A stretch of DNA of 13,223 nucleotides, from NCBI GenBank assembly GCA_036380435.1, contig DASVES010000501.1:1-13223 (forward strand). The letters are read 5' to 3'. Origin of the DNA: DASQDT01 sp036380435 (GTDB lineage: Bacteria; Acidobacteriota; Blastocatellia; Pyrinomonadales; Pyrinomonadaceae). How positions within the stretch are numbered: position 1 is the stretch's first letter; each line of letters starts with the position of its first letter. A model generated the notes under the pieces. That model saw only the letters and a list, made by a program, of their open reading frames with translations, was not told where the DNA came from and ran no database searches. A program made the translations under genes and the position numbers. Positions 1-5,848 of the stretch are shown here, piece after piece.

Positions 1-951
1 GACACTTCCGCCGCTTTCGTCCGAGACGGCGAGGTCGTCGAGCGCGCCCGCGAGCACACTCTCGGCGCGCTCGCTGGTTGTGCGGGTAAGCCGGAGGCTG
101 ACGGTCTCGCGCTGTCGGTTGAGCGAGCGCAGGGCCGCCGGCGTGTCGATGGCGCGGATGCGCCCGCGGCTAATGACGGCCACGCGCTCACAGAGTTCTT
201 CCACCTCGGCGAGATTGTGGGAGGTGAGCAGGACGCTGACGGGCGGCGTGGCGCGCGCCAGCTCGCCGATGATCGAACGCATGCGCGCGGCGGCGACGGG
301 GTCGAGCGAGCGCGTCGGCTCGTCGAGCAGGAGGACGGGCGGGCGGGCGAGCATCGCGCGGACGATGGACATGCGCTGCTTGTTTCCGGTGGACAACTCG
401 CCGAACCGCTTGCGTGCGGCCGGCTCAAGCTCGAAGAGGGAGAGCAGTTCACTGATGCGCCGGCGCGCGTCTCGCGTCCTCATGCCGTAGAGCCGTGCGA
501 AGAACAAGAGGTTCTGCTCGCCCGTCAGACGCCAGTAGAAGCTCCGCTCCTCGGCGCTCGCCAGCCCCGTCTGGGCGCGCACGCGCTCCTCTTCGCGCAC
601 GCCGTCGAAGCCGCGCACGCTGACCGTGCCCGTGGTGGGTTGGATGAGCGTGGAGATAATCTTGGTGAGCGTCGTCTTGCCCGCGCCGTTGCGTCCGATG
701 AGGCCGAAGATTTCGCCCTCGCGGACGTTGAGAGTAACGTCGGTCAGAGCCTGCGTGCTGTTGACGGAGCGGCGGAGGAGCTGCTTGAGGCGGGCGAGCG
801 GAACGGGGTAGACGTGCGTGACGTGCTCGACGGAGATGGCCGCTGGGGCCGCCGACGAAAGTTCGGGGCGCGGCGCGGCGCGACCCGAGACGGTGTGGCC
901 GTCTTCCCTGTGCGCGGTTGCGTCGGCCTTTTCTGTGAGAGGGTCGTTCAT
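1..951 (-). CDS. ABC transporter ATP-binding protein, ABC-2 exporter type (3' end outside window)
   Basis: This is the nucleotide-binding subunit of an ABC transporter, acting on the cytoplasmic face of the membrane. The 317 visible residues include Walker A GRNGAGKTT (86-94, K92), a signature LSTGN (186-190) in place of LSGGQ, Walker B VLLLDE (206-211) and the H-loop His (H245 in LLTSHNL). The stretch SAEERSFYWRLTG (about 132-144) resembles ATPases that pair with ABC-2 type permeases (drug, polysaccharide or Nod-factor-like exporters). The usual Q-loop Gln is not evident there. Residues 1-38 are a poorly conserved, probably flexible extension. The ATG lies 8 bases after the dppC stop, so it is probably cotranscribed with dppBC, although no clear Shine-Dalgarno is visible. 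It does not look like the DppD/DppF ATPases such permeases normally use, so its true partner may lie beyond the left edge. The ATPase call is firm; the substrate is unknown. Confidence 0.9.
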   Translation of the reverse strand, partial: MNDPLTEKADATAHREDGHTVSGRAAPRPELSSAAPAAISVEHVTHVYPVPLARLKQLLRRSVNSTQALTDVTLNVREGEIFGLIGRNGAGKTTLTKIISTLIQPTTGTVSVRGFDGVREEERVRAQTGLASAEERSFYWRLTGEQNLLFFARLYGMRTRDARRRISELLSLFELEPAARKRFGELSTGNKQRMSIVRAMLARPPVLLLDEPTRSLDPVAAARMRSIIGELARATPPVSVLLTSHNLAEVEELCERVAVISRGRIRAIDTPAALRSLNRQRETVSLRLTRTTSERAESVLAGALDDLAVSDESGGSV

Positions 952-959
952 CGGCTCGG

Positions 960-1775
960 TCAGCGTTTGCGCTGGCGCGGGTCGAGATACTCGCGCAGGC
1001 CGTCGCCGAGGAAATTGAAGGCGAGCACGGTGAGGGCAACGGCCGCGCCGGGGAAGATCATCGTGTGCGGGGCGCGCTCCAGCACCGTGATGCTGCGCGC
1101 CTCTTCGAGCATCCGGCCCCACGACGGCGCGCGCGGCGGCAGCCCCAGCCCGAGGAATGAAAGCGCCGCTTCCGACAACACCGCGCCCGCCATGCCGAGA
1201 CTCGCCTGCACGATGAGCGGCTGGATGGCGTTTGGCAGGATGTGGACGAAGAGGATGCGAAGGCCCCCCGCGCCGAGCGCCCGCGCCGCCTGCACGAAGT
1301 CGTACTCGCGCACCTTCAAGACCTGCCCGCGAATCATCCGCGCATAGCCCACCCAGCCGATGATGCAGAGCGCGAGGATGAGCTTGTTTAAGCCGCCGCC
1401 TAAGAAAGCCACGAGCGCGATGGCGAGAAGCAGGCCGGGGAAGGCGAGGAAGACGTTGAACAGGTAGCCAGAGACGATGCTGTCGATCCAACCGCCGTAG
1501 TAGCCGGCGAGCGCCCCGATGACGGTGCCGACGACGGAGGAGACGGCCACGACGACTATCCCGACGGTCAGAGAGATGCGTGCGCCGTAGACGACGCGCG
1601 AGAATACGTCGCGCCCGATGGCGTCGGTGCCGAACCAGTGCGCGGCCGACGGCTTAAGATTGAGCGCGAGGATGTCGCTGGCGCCGGGGTCGTGTGTCGC
1701 AATCACCGGCGCGAACGCCGCCACGATGACGAGCACCGCGACAAAGAAGATTCCGAAATAGGCTAAGCGGTTCAT
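960..1775 (-). CDS. dppC: Dipeptide/oligopeptide ABC transporter permease, DppC/OppC family
   Basis: This is an inner-membrane permease of the binding-protein-dependent transport family that moves peptides, nickel or related solutes. It has 271 residues, slightly shorter than typical DppC. Visible features are an N-terminal TM helix (about 5-27), the OppC-type segment HWFGTDAIGRDVFSRVVYGAR (46-66), several further hydrophobic helices, and the EAA-loop region EYDFVQAARALGAGG (157-171), which docks on the ATPase. The chain ends in REYLDPRQRKR, as is usual for the family. I chose the ATG at 1775. A TTG at 1793 would add six residues encoded by the heptamer repeat, and in-frame upstream reading is closed by a TGA inside that repeat. 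The start lies four bases from the base of the hairpin at 1780-1858, and no Shine-Dalgarno is seen. It pairs with the dppB gene upstream; no solute-binding protein is present, so the substrate is inferred only from the family. Confidence 0.92.
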   Translation of the reverse strand: MNRLAYFGIFFVAVLVIVAAFAPVIATHDPGASDILALNLKPSAAHWFGTDAIGRDVFSRVVYGARISLTVGIVVVAVSSVVGTVIGALAGYYGGWIDSIVSGYLFNVFLAFPGLLLAIALVAFLGGGLNKLILALCIIGWVGYARMIRGQVLKVREYDFVQAARALGAGGLRILFVHILPNAIQPLIVQASLGMAGAVLSEAALSFLGLGLPPRAPSWGRMLEEARSITVLERAPHTMIFPGAAVALTVLAFNFLGDGLREYLDPRQRKR

Positions 1776-1779
1776 GTCG

Positions 1780-1858
1780 AGTTCAAAGTTCAAAGTTCAA
1801 AGTTCAAAGTCAAAGAAAGAGGTTGTTCCTTTGAACTTTGAACTTTGAACTTTGAACT
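1780..1858. repeat. Perfect inverted repeat made of four + four heptamers (GTTCAAA / TTTGAAC)
   Basis: Four exact tandem copies of GTTCAAA (1781-1808) face four exact copies of TTTGAAC (1830-1857). Adding the flanking pairs 1809/1829 and 1780/1858 gives a 30-bp perfect stem with a 19-nt loop (1810-1828). It occupies almost the whole gap between the dppB stop (1860) and the dppC ATG (1775), so it would be transcribed within the operon. Its AT-rich composition contrasts with the GC-rich genes around it. It could act as an mRNA processing or stability element, an attenuator, or a control on dppC translation, or it may be a mobile short tandem repeat. On the minus strand no T-tract follows the stem, so it is not a typical intrinsic terminator. 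Confidence 0.95.
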
Positions 1859-1859
1859 A

Positions 1860-2852
1860 TCAAGAAAGCCTTATCCTTGGATCGAGCCGCCGGTAGAGCA
1901 AGTCCGTGAGCGTGTTGGCGAGGATGTAGGTCACGCTGATGACGAGCACGCAGCCCTGCACGACGCGGTAGTCGCGCTTGTTGATGCCCTCCTCGACCAA
2001 GAGCAGGCCAATGCCCGGCCAGTTGAAAATCTTCTCGGTGATGATGGCGCCGGCCAGCAGGACGCCGAGTTGCAGGCCGAGGATGGTGACGACGGGTATC
2101 AGCCCGTTCTTGAGCACGTGTTTGTAGACCACCTTGCGCTCGCTGAGACCCTTGGCGCGCGCCGTGCGGACGTAGTCCTCGCCCATCTCCTCGATGACGG
2201 AGGAGCGCACCATGCGTGTCAGGAGCGCCGAGAGCGCCGCGCCGAGTGTGACGGCCGGCAGGATGATGCTCTTCCACTCGAAGCGCCCCGACGGATCGAC
2301 CCACCCGAGCCACACGGCGAAGACGAACATCAGCAGCGGCCCGAGGACGAAGCTCGGCAGGCTGATGCCGAAGAGGGCGACGACCGAGAGGACGTTGTCG
2401 AGCCAGTTGCCGCGGTTCGTCCCGGCCACGACGCCGAGCGGGACGGCGATAGCTACGGCGACGAGGAGCGCGGCCACCGCCAGTTGAATCGTCGCCCCGT
2501 AGCGCGACAGGATCAGCGCGCGCACAGGCCGGTCGGTGCGAAACGACAGCCCCATGTCGCCTTTGAGGATGCCGCGCCAGTATTCCACGTAGCGATTGTC
2601 CCAGCCGTGCCAGCGAAAGGTGCGCGCGCCGCCGGCCGTCTCGGGGAAGGTGAAAAAGAAGGCCGGGCGGTCGAGGCCGTGGCGGGTGCGAAAGGCCACG
2701 AGGTCTTCGGGGCGCGCCTGATCGCCGAGGATGGCCGCGGCCGGGTCGCCCGGCACCAGCTCGATCAGGATGGTCACGAGGGAGACGACCGTCCAGACGA
2801 CGAGCAGGAGGACGAGCGCACGGCGCAGGATGTCCTGAAGCTTATACTTCAT
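1860..2852 (-). CDS. dppB: Dipeptide/oligopeptide ABC transporter permease, DppB/OppB family
   Basis: This inner-membrane permease has 330 residues, the usual length for DppB. It would form a heterodimeric channel with the DppC-type protein encoded just downstream. It has an N-terminal TM helix (about 11-31) followed by LVPGDPAAAILG (32-43), which is characteristic of the family. Further TM helices lie at roughly 121-143, 152-184, 196-216 and 252-272. The EAA loop EDYVRTARAKGLSERKVVYKHVLKN (225-249) contacts the ATPase. The C-terminus YRRLDPRIRLS is typical. Residues about 65-88, between GLDRP and YVEYWRG, look like an insertion relative to the common DppB core and are rich in aromatics. The ATG at 2852 is not preceded by a clear Shine-Dalgarno, but a plausible promoter lies about 50 bases upstream. 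No ATPase or binding protein of the Dpp type is nearby, so the substrate cannot be assigned. Confidence 0.93.
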   Translation of the reverse strand: MKYKLQDILRRALVLLLVVWTVVSLVTILIELVPGDPAAAILGDQARPEDLVAFRTRHGLDRPAFFFTFPETAGGARTFRWHGWDNRYVEYWRGILKGDMGLSFRTDRPVRALILSRYGATIQLAVAALLVAVAIAVPLGVVAGTNRGNWLDNVLSVVALFGISLPSFVLGPLLMFVFAVWLGWVDPSGRFEWKSIILPAVTLGAALSALLTRMVRSSVIEEMGEDYVRTARAKGLSERKVVYKHVLKNGLIPVVTILGLQLGVLLAGAIITEKIFNWPGIGLLLVEEGINKRDYRVVQGCVLVISVTYILANTLTDLLYRRLDPRIRLS

Positions 2853-2875
2853 TCGCGGCGGCGTAACGATTACGG

Positions 2876-2931
2876 GAAATTAATTTCGTCGGACGCGACG
2901 GATGATAGCACCGAAGCGGCGGGGCCGTCAG
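2876..2931 (-). promoter_or_regulatory. Putative promoter of the dppBC operon with a palindromic site
   Basis: Reading the minus strand, CTGACG (2931-2926, 4 of 6 to the -35 consensus) is separated by 18 bases from TATCAT (2907-2902, 5 of 6 to the -10 consensus). This would start a transcript near 2895, with a leader of about 43 nt before the dppB ATG. A 12-bp perfect palindrome, GAAATTAATTTC, lies at 2876-2887, just inside the predicted transcript. It is well placed for a repressor operator. Both assignments are by eye only. Confidence 0.4.
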
Positions 2932-2945
2932 CCCTACACGAAAGA

Positions 2946-3017
2946 GGCGGAAGCCCGACCGTCAGGGAGGGCGTACTTGGGCGTGAGTATGCCCTCCCTG
3001 ACGGTCGGGCTTCCGCC
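2946..3017. repeat. Long REP-like hairpin in the ubiE-dppB gap
   Basis: A 27-bp arm (2946-2972), starting GGCGGAAGCCCGACC, is repeated exactly in inverted orientation at 2991-3017. One G-T wobble and two more pairs extend the stem to 30 bp (2946-2975 with 2988-3017), leaving a 12-nt loop (2976-2987). It lies downstream of the ubiE stop and upstream of the dppB promoter. There is no T-tract, so it is not a canonical intrinsic terminator. It resembles dispersed palindromic elements (REP/BIME class) and may still stabilise 3' ends. The rest of the 2853-3156 gap holds the promoter above and the two inverted repeats listed next; no gene is seen in it. Confidence 0.9.
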
Positions 3018-3031
3018 CGACTTTAGAAAGC

Positions 3032-3105
3032 ACGTAGCCCGACGGAACTCTCTCCGAACGACGGCCCCGACAACCACCGAACGAATCAAGCCCATCGGGC
3101 TACGT
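3032..3105. repeat. GTAG-type REP-like inverted repeat
   Basis: ACGTAGCCCGACGG (3032-3045) is matched in inverted orientation by CCATCGGGCTACGT (3092-3105) with a single mismatch; the loop is 46 nt. The outer bases include GTAGCCCGA/TCGGGCTAC. A GTAG tetranucleotide at the foot of a GC-rich imperfect palindrome is the hallmark of REP sequences mobilised by RAYT (Y1-type) transposases. No RAYT gene is in the window. Membership in a dispersed family is inferred and needs a genome-wide count. Confidence 0.6.
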
Positions 3106-3109
3106 TTGG

Positions 3110-3133
3110 GGTTGCGTATGTTTCAACGCAACC
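3110..3133. repeat. Small perfect hairpin downstream of ubiE
   Basis: GGTTGCGT (3110-3117) and ACGCAACC (3126-3133) form a perfect 8-bp stem with an 8-nt loop, 24 bases beyond the ubiE stop. On the minus strand the stem is followed by CCAAACG rather than a T-run. It may therefore be a weak or factor-assisted 3' end structure, but it is not a standard intrinsic terminator. Confidence 0.45.
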
Positions 3134-3156
3134 AGTCTCGGAGGGAGGCAGAAGCG

Positions 3157-3900
3157 TTACGCCTCGCGTCTTCCGACGTGAAGCGCCGCAATCCCCCCGG
3201 TCAAATTCTCAAAGCTCACCTGCTCGAACCCCGCCTCGCGCATCATGGCGGCGAGTCGCTCCTGGTCAGGGAAATTCCTGACCGAGTCCGGCAGATATTC
3301 GTAAGCCGCGCGCGAGCCGCTTAACAGACCGCCGACCGCCGGCAGCAGGCGCGAAAAGTAAAACTGAAAAAGAGCGCGGAAGCCCGGCACGACGGGTCTG
3401 GAAAACTCCAGTATCGCCGCCGCCCCGCCCGGCGCGAGCACGCGCCGAATCTCGCGCAGACCCTCCTCCACACTCGCGAGGTTGCGCAGGCCGAAGCCGA
3501 TGGTCACGCCGTCGAAAGCACCGTCGGCGAAGGGCAGACGCAAGGCGTCTCCCTCGACGAAGGGCACGCGCCTGCCGTCAGTGCCGGCCTTGCGCGCGGC
3601 CAGCTCGAGCATCGGCCGGCAGAAGTCCACGCCCACGACGCGCGCGCCGGGTGCGGCCTCCAGCACGGCGAGGGCGAGGTCGCCAGTCCCGCAGGCAATG
3701 TCGAGGACACGCGCGTCCGGCGCGAGCGCGGCGCAGAGTCGCTTCGCCACCTGTCGGCGCCAGCGCCGGTCGGTGTTTCCCGACAGCAGGTGGTTTAAAA
3801 GATCGTAGCGGCCGGCGATGCGTGCGAACATCCCGCGCACACGCCGCGCATGTTCGCCCTCCGAGCCTGTCACTTGTAGTTGCTGTCTGCTGGCTAACAC
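3157..3900 (-). CDS. ubiE: Demethylmenaquinone methyltransferase (UbiE/MenG)
   Basis: This SAM-dependent C-methyltransferase catalyses the last step of menaquinone synthesis (demethylmenaquinone to menaquinone), and also a ubiquinone step in organisms that make it. The length of 247 residues matches the family. Visible signatures are RYDLLNHLLSGNTDRRWRR (31-49), the SAM-binding motif VLDIACGTGDLAL (65-77), the acidic VGVDF (89-93), FDGVTIGFGLRNL (129-141), and the family C-terminal motifs YEYLPDSVRNFPDQE (200-214) and TGGIAALHVG (234-243). The start shown is a GTG preceded by AGG seven bases upstream; an in-frame GTG at 3873 is an alternative that would still keep the whole fold. It lies 60 bases downstream of the M16-family gene on the same strand with no terminator between, so the two may share a transcript. 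With no ubiquinone genes in view, MenG is the likelier role. Confidence 0.95.
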   Translation of the reverse strand: MLASRQQLQVTGSEGEHARRVRGMFARIAGRYDLLNHLLSGNTDRRWRRQVAKRLCAALAPDARVLDIACGTGDLALAVLEAAPGARVVGVDFCRPMLELAARKAGTDGRRVPFVEGDALRLPFADGAFDGVTIGFGLRNLASVEEGLREIRRVLAPGGAAAILEFSRPVVPGFRALFQFYFSRLLPAVGGLLSGSRAAYEYLPDSVRNFPDQERLAAMMREAGFEQVSFENLTGGIAALHVGRREA

Positions 3901-3960
3901 AAATATACCTAAACGGGAGTCGTATGGTTGCGGACGCTTTGCGTTTATTTTGTGATTCGG

Positions 3961-5406
3961 CTACGGCCGACGCTGCGTGGGCGACTTGAACGGGGAGGCT
4001 TGCGCCGGCTTCGGGGTTGGTTTAGCCGTCGCGTCGCCGCTTGTTTCAACCTCGCCTAAACGCGCGAGGTCGGCGCGCAGACGCGCCGCGTCGCCGACGA
4101 CAACCGACGCCGCCTGAACGCGGAAGAGTTTGGACGCGACGCGCTGAACGTCGGCCGGGGTGAGCGAGCCGGCGGCGCGCGCCATCTCCGACATGGACGC
4201 CTGGGCAGTGCCGTATGTCTGTGAGTCGAGCATGTCGTCGGCGAGCTGCTCCCCGCTCTCGGCCTGCTTGTTGAAGGCGGCGACGACCGACTTCTTCGCC
4301 GTCTCAAGCTCGTCGGCCGGGACGGCCGTCGCGGCCAGCGACTCCATAACCTTTCGCGCCGCTTCGAGTGCCTGCGCCGCGGCGGAAGTCGTCGGGACGG
4401 AGGCGCCGAGGAGGAAGGCGCCGTCGAGGGCGCGCGCGTCGTGTCGGACGGTGACGGCCCGGCCTTTGAGTTCGGGCACGGCGGCGAGCCAGCGCGAGCG
4501 CACGAGTTCGGCCAGGACGGCGCCGGTCGCCGCGTCGCGTTCGGAGCGAGCGACGCCGCGCACCGCCACGCGCACCTCCGCGTCCGGCAGGTTGGGGAAA
4601 TCGACGACGAGGGGGCGCGGATCGACCGCCTCGGGCTGGCGGAACGTCGGCGGCACGATCTGGTCGCCCTTGCGCCACACGCCGAGGAACTGTCGGAGCG
4701 CGCGCAACGCGCGCCGCCGCTCGAAGCCGCCCGAGACGATGAGCGTCGCGTTGTTCGGGATCAGGAACCGCTCGCGCGCCTGGACGAGATCGCCGCGCTC
4801 AACGCGCGCCAGAGACTCGGGCGTGCCCGCGACGCGCCGGCCGTAGGGGTACGACCCGTAGAGCCTCGCCGAGATCGCGTCGTCGGCCACGGCGCCGGGC
4901 GAGACGCCAAGCTCGCGCACGATTTTGACGCGCGCGTCGCGCACGCGCCCGAAGACCTCGGGCGTGAGCTGCGTGTTGACGACGGCGTTACGCAGGAGTT
5001 CCACGAGCCGCTCGAACTGGTCGGCGCGGCCCGCGAGCAACACGTCAATCGAGTCGTGGCCGACCGAGACCGAGAGACGCCCTTCGAGGTCGCCCGTCAC
5101 ATACTCGCGCGTCTGCGGGTCGGGGAAGAGCGCGTCGCCGAGGAGCGCCATCAGGCCGTCCTTGCCGGCCAGGTCGAAGCTGGCGCCGTTGTGCAGGCGT
5201 AGACGCAAAACGGTCTGCGCTTCGCCCGGCCGCTCGACGAGCACGATCAACAGCCCGTTTAAAAGCTGCTCGCGCTGCTCCGCGCCCGCCGGAGGCGCAG
5301 GGACGGCCTGCGCGGCGCAGTTGGCCGGGAGGGCGGCGAGAAAAAACAGCAGCACGGCGAGGGGCCCGGCCAACGGTTTTCGTGATGTGCGTGTCTGAGG
5401 GTTCAT
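3961..5406 (-). CDS. Exported M16-family peptidase-like protein lacking the zinc motif
   Basis: This 481-residue protein has a signal peptide (basic MNPQTRTSRK, hydrophobic core about 11-27, likely AQA cleavage near residue 34), so it should act in the periplasm. It has the two-lobe M16 (pitrilysin/insulinase, PqqL-like) layout. The first lobe spans about 45-255, with RLYGSYPYGRRVAGTPESLARV (181-202) and IPNNATLIVSGGF (216-228) typical of the family. The second spans about 265-455. Where active members carry HxxEH in GLAHLLEH, this protein has GLMALLGD, so the residues aligning with the two His and the Glu are A87, D91 and G90. It is therefore probably a non-catalytic partner. The ATG at 5406 is preferred because it opens the signal peptide; an in-frame extension to 5541 would overlap the predicted promoter. 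The C-terminal tail is Pro/Lys/Thr-rich and probably disordered. No active M16 partner is in the window. Confidence 0.88.
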   Translation of the reverse strand: MNPQTRTSRKPLAGPLAVLLFFLAALPANCAAQAVPAPPAGAEQREQLLNGLLIVLVERPGEAQTVLRLRLHNGASFDLAGKDGLMALLGDALFPDPQTREYVTGDLEGRLSVSVGHDSIDVLLAGRADQFERLVELLRNAVVNTQLTPEVFGRVRDARVKIVRELGVSPGAVADDAISARLYGSYPYGRRVAGTPESLARVERGDLVQARERFLIPNNATLIVSGGFERRRALRALRQFLGVWRKGDQIVPPTFRQPEAVDPRPLVVDFPNLPDAEVRVAVRGVARSERDAATGAVLAELVRSRWLAAVPELKGRAVTVRHDARALDGAFLLGASVPTTSAAAQALEAARKVMESLAATAVPADELETAKKSVVAAFNKQAESGEQLADDMLDSQTYGTAQASMSEMARAAGSLTPADVQRVASKLFRVQAASVVVGDAARLRADLARLGEVETSGDATAKPTPKPAQASPFKSPTQRRP

Positions 5407-5512
5407 AAACTGCGCACGGGCCGCGCGCTCGGCGGCGGCCCCGTCCGTGTTCGATAAGCTGAACAAAAGATGATTCTTACGGAAGCCCGCGGGCAATCGC
5501 GTTTGCCGGACG

Positions 5513-5541
5513 AGTTTAGATGTCGGCCGTGGGGCCGTCAA
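5513..5541 (-). promoter_or_regulatory. Predicted promoter of the M16-ubiE transcript
   Basis: On the minus strand, TTGACG (5541-5536, 5 of 6 to consensus) is followed after exactly 17 bases by TAAACT (5518-5513, 4 of 6). A transcript would start near 5506, leaving a leader of about 100 nt before the ATG at 5406. The position supports that ATG over the longer reading frame, which begins inside the -35 box. Confidence 0.55.
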
Positions 5542-5788
5542 CTGTCCGGGATTTGCGATTCTCGCTCAGGGAGCAGGGCTTAATTGCGTGAAACCAAAAA
5601 CATTTTGACGCGCATCGGAGGACAAACTTCCGGCTCTTTTCCGCATCCGAATCAATCAGGGTTTGCTGGGCGTCAATTGGCGACCCTCCGGCCCTCGAAA
5701 GAAATGGCTCCTCGATTGGACATGCCGCCGGGGAGTTTGGCACTCGAAGAACACCTCGTTCCGACACACGGCAGGCCCTCTCGGGCGA
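5542..5788. other. Divergent intergenic region, no gene recognised
   Basis: This is the central part of the 442-bp gap between the two divergently transcribed halves. It is less GC-rich than the flanking genes and contains short A/T runs such as CCAAAAACATTTTG near 5594-5607. I see no strong inverted repeat, RNA gene, or ORF with a ribosome binding site. It may hold upstream regulatory sites for the two divergent promoters. Confidence 0.5.
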
Positions 5789-5808
5789 TGCTCGCAGCGG
5801 ACGGTCTC

Positions 5809-5840
5809 TGATATAATGTGCATGGCTAGAAGCGGGAGGT
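5809..5840 (+). promoter_or_regulatory. Extended -10 promoter and strong RBS of the TonB-fusion gene
   Basis: TGATATAAT (5809-5817) is a perfect -10 hexamer with the TGn extension. The -35 region 17 bases upstream (TGCTCG, about 5789-5794) is poor, as is common for extended -10 promoters. A transcript would start near 5824. GGGAGGT (5834-5840) then lies about 8 bases before the ATG at 5849, which fixes that start firmly. Confidence 0.75.
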
Positions 5841-5848
5841 AGCGAGAG

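Noticed and set aside
449..1039. A minus-strand frame overlapping the ABC ATPase
   Set aside because: It is out of frame with the Walker A, signature and Walker B motifs, which all lie in the frame starting at 951.
217..1347. A 376-codon plus-strand open frame opposite the ABC ATPase and dppC
   Set aside because: It is antisense to two well-supported genes and reads as Arg/Ala/Glu-rich low-information sequence.
1781..1857. The heptamer arrays as a CRISPR or a tandem binding-site array
   Set aside because: The units are 7 bp with no spacers and are arranged as two facing arrays, which is not CRISPR architecture.
1845..3026. A 393-codon plus-strand open frame opposite dppB
   Set aside because: It is antisense to a clearly recognisable permease, consists mostly of charged residues and repeats, and has no family motif or RBS.
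3898..3908. TATATT as a -10 box for ubiE
   Set aside because: It lies almost at the start codon with no matching -35, so it would only serve a later start; the hexamer alone is not enough.
3901..3960. A possible terminator between the M16-family gene and ubiE
   Set aside because: Only a 4-bp ACGC/GCGT stem is present and there is no T-tract.
5407..5541. A 45-residue N-terminal extension of the M16-family protein
   Set aside because: It would bury the signal peptide inside the chain and would begin within the predicted -35 box.
5516..5767. An 83-codon minus-strand ORF in the divergent gap
   Set aside because: It has no RBS, no recognisable motif, and overlaps the predicted promoter of the M16-family gene.
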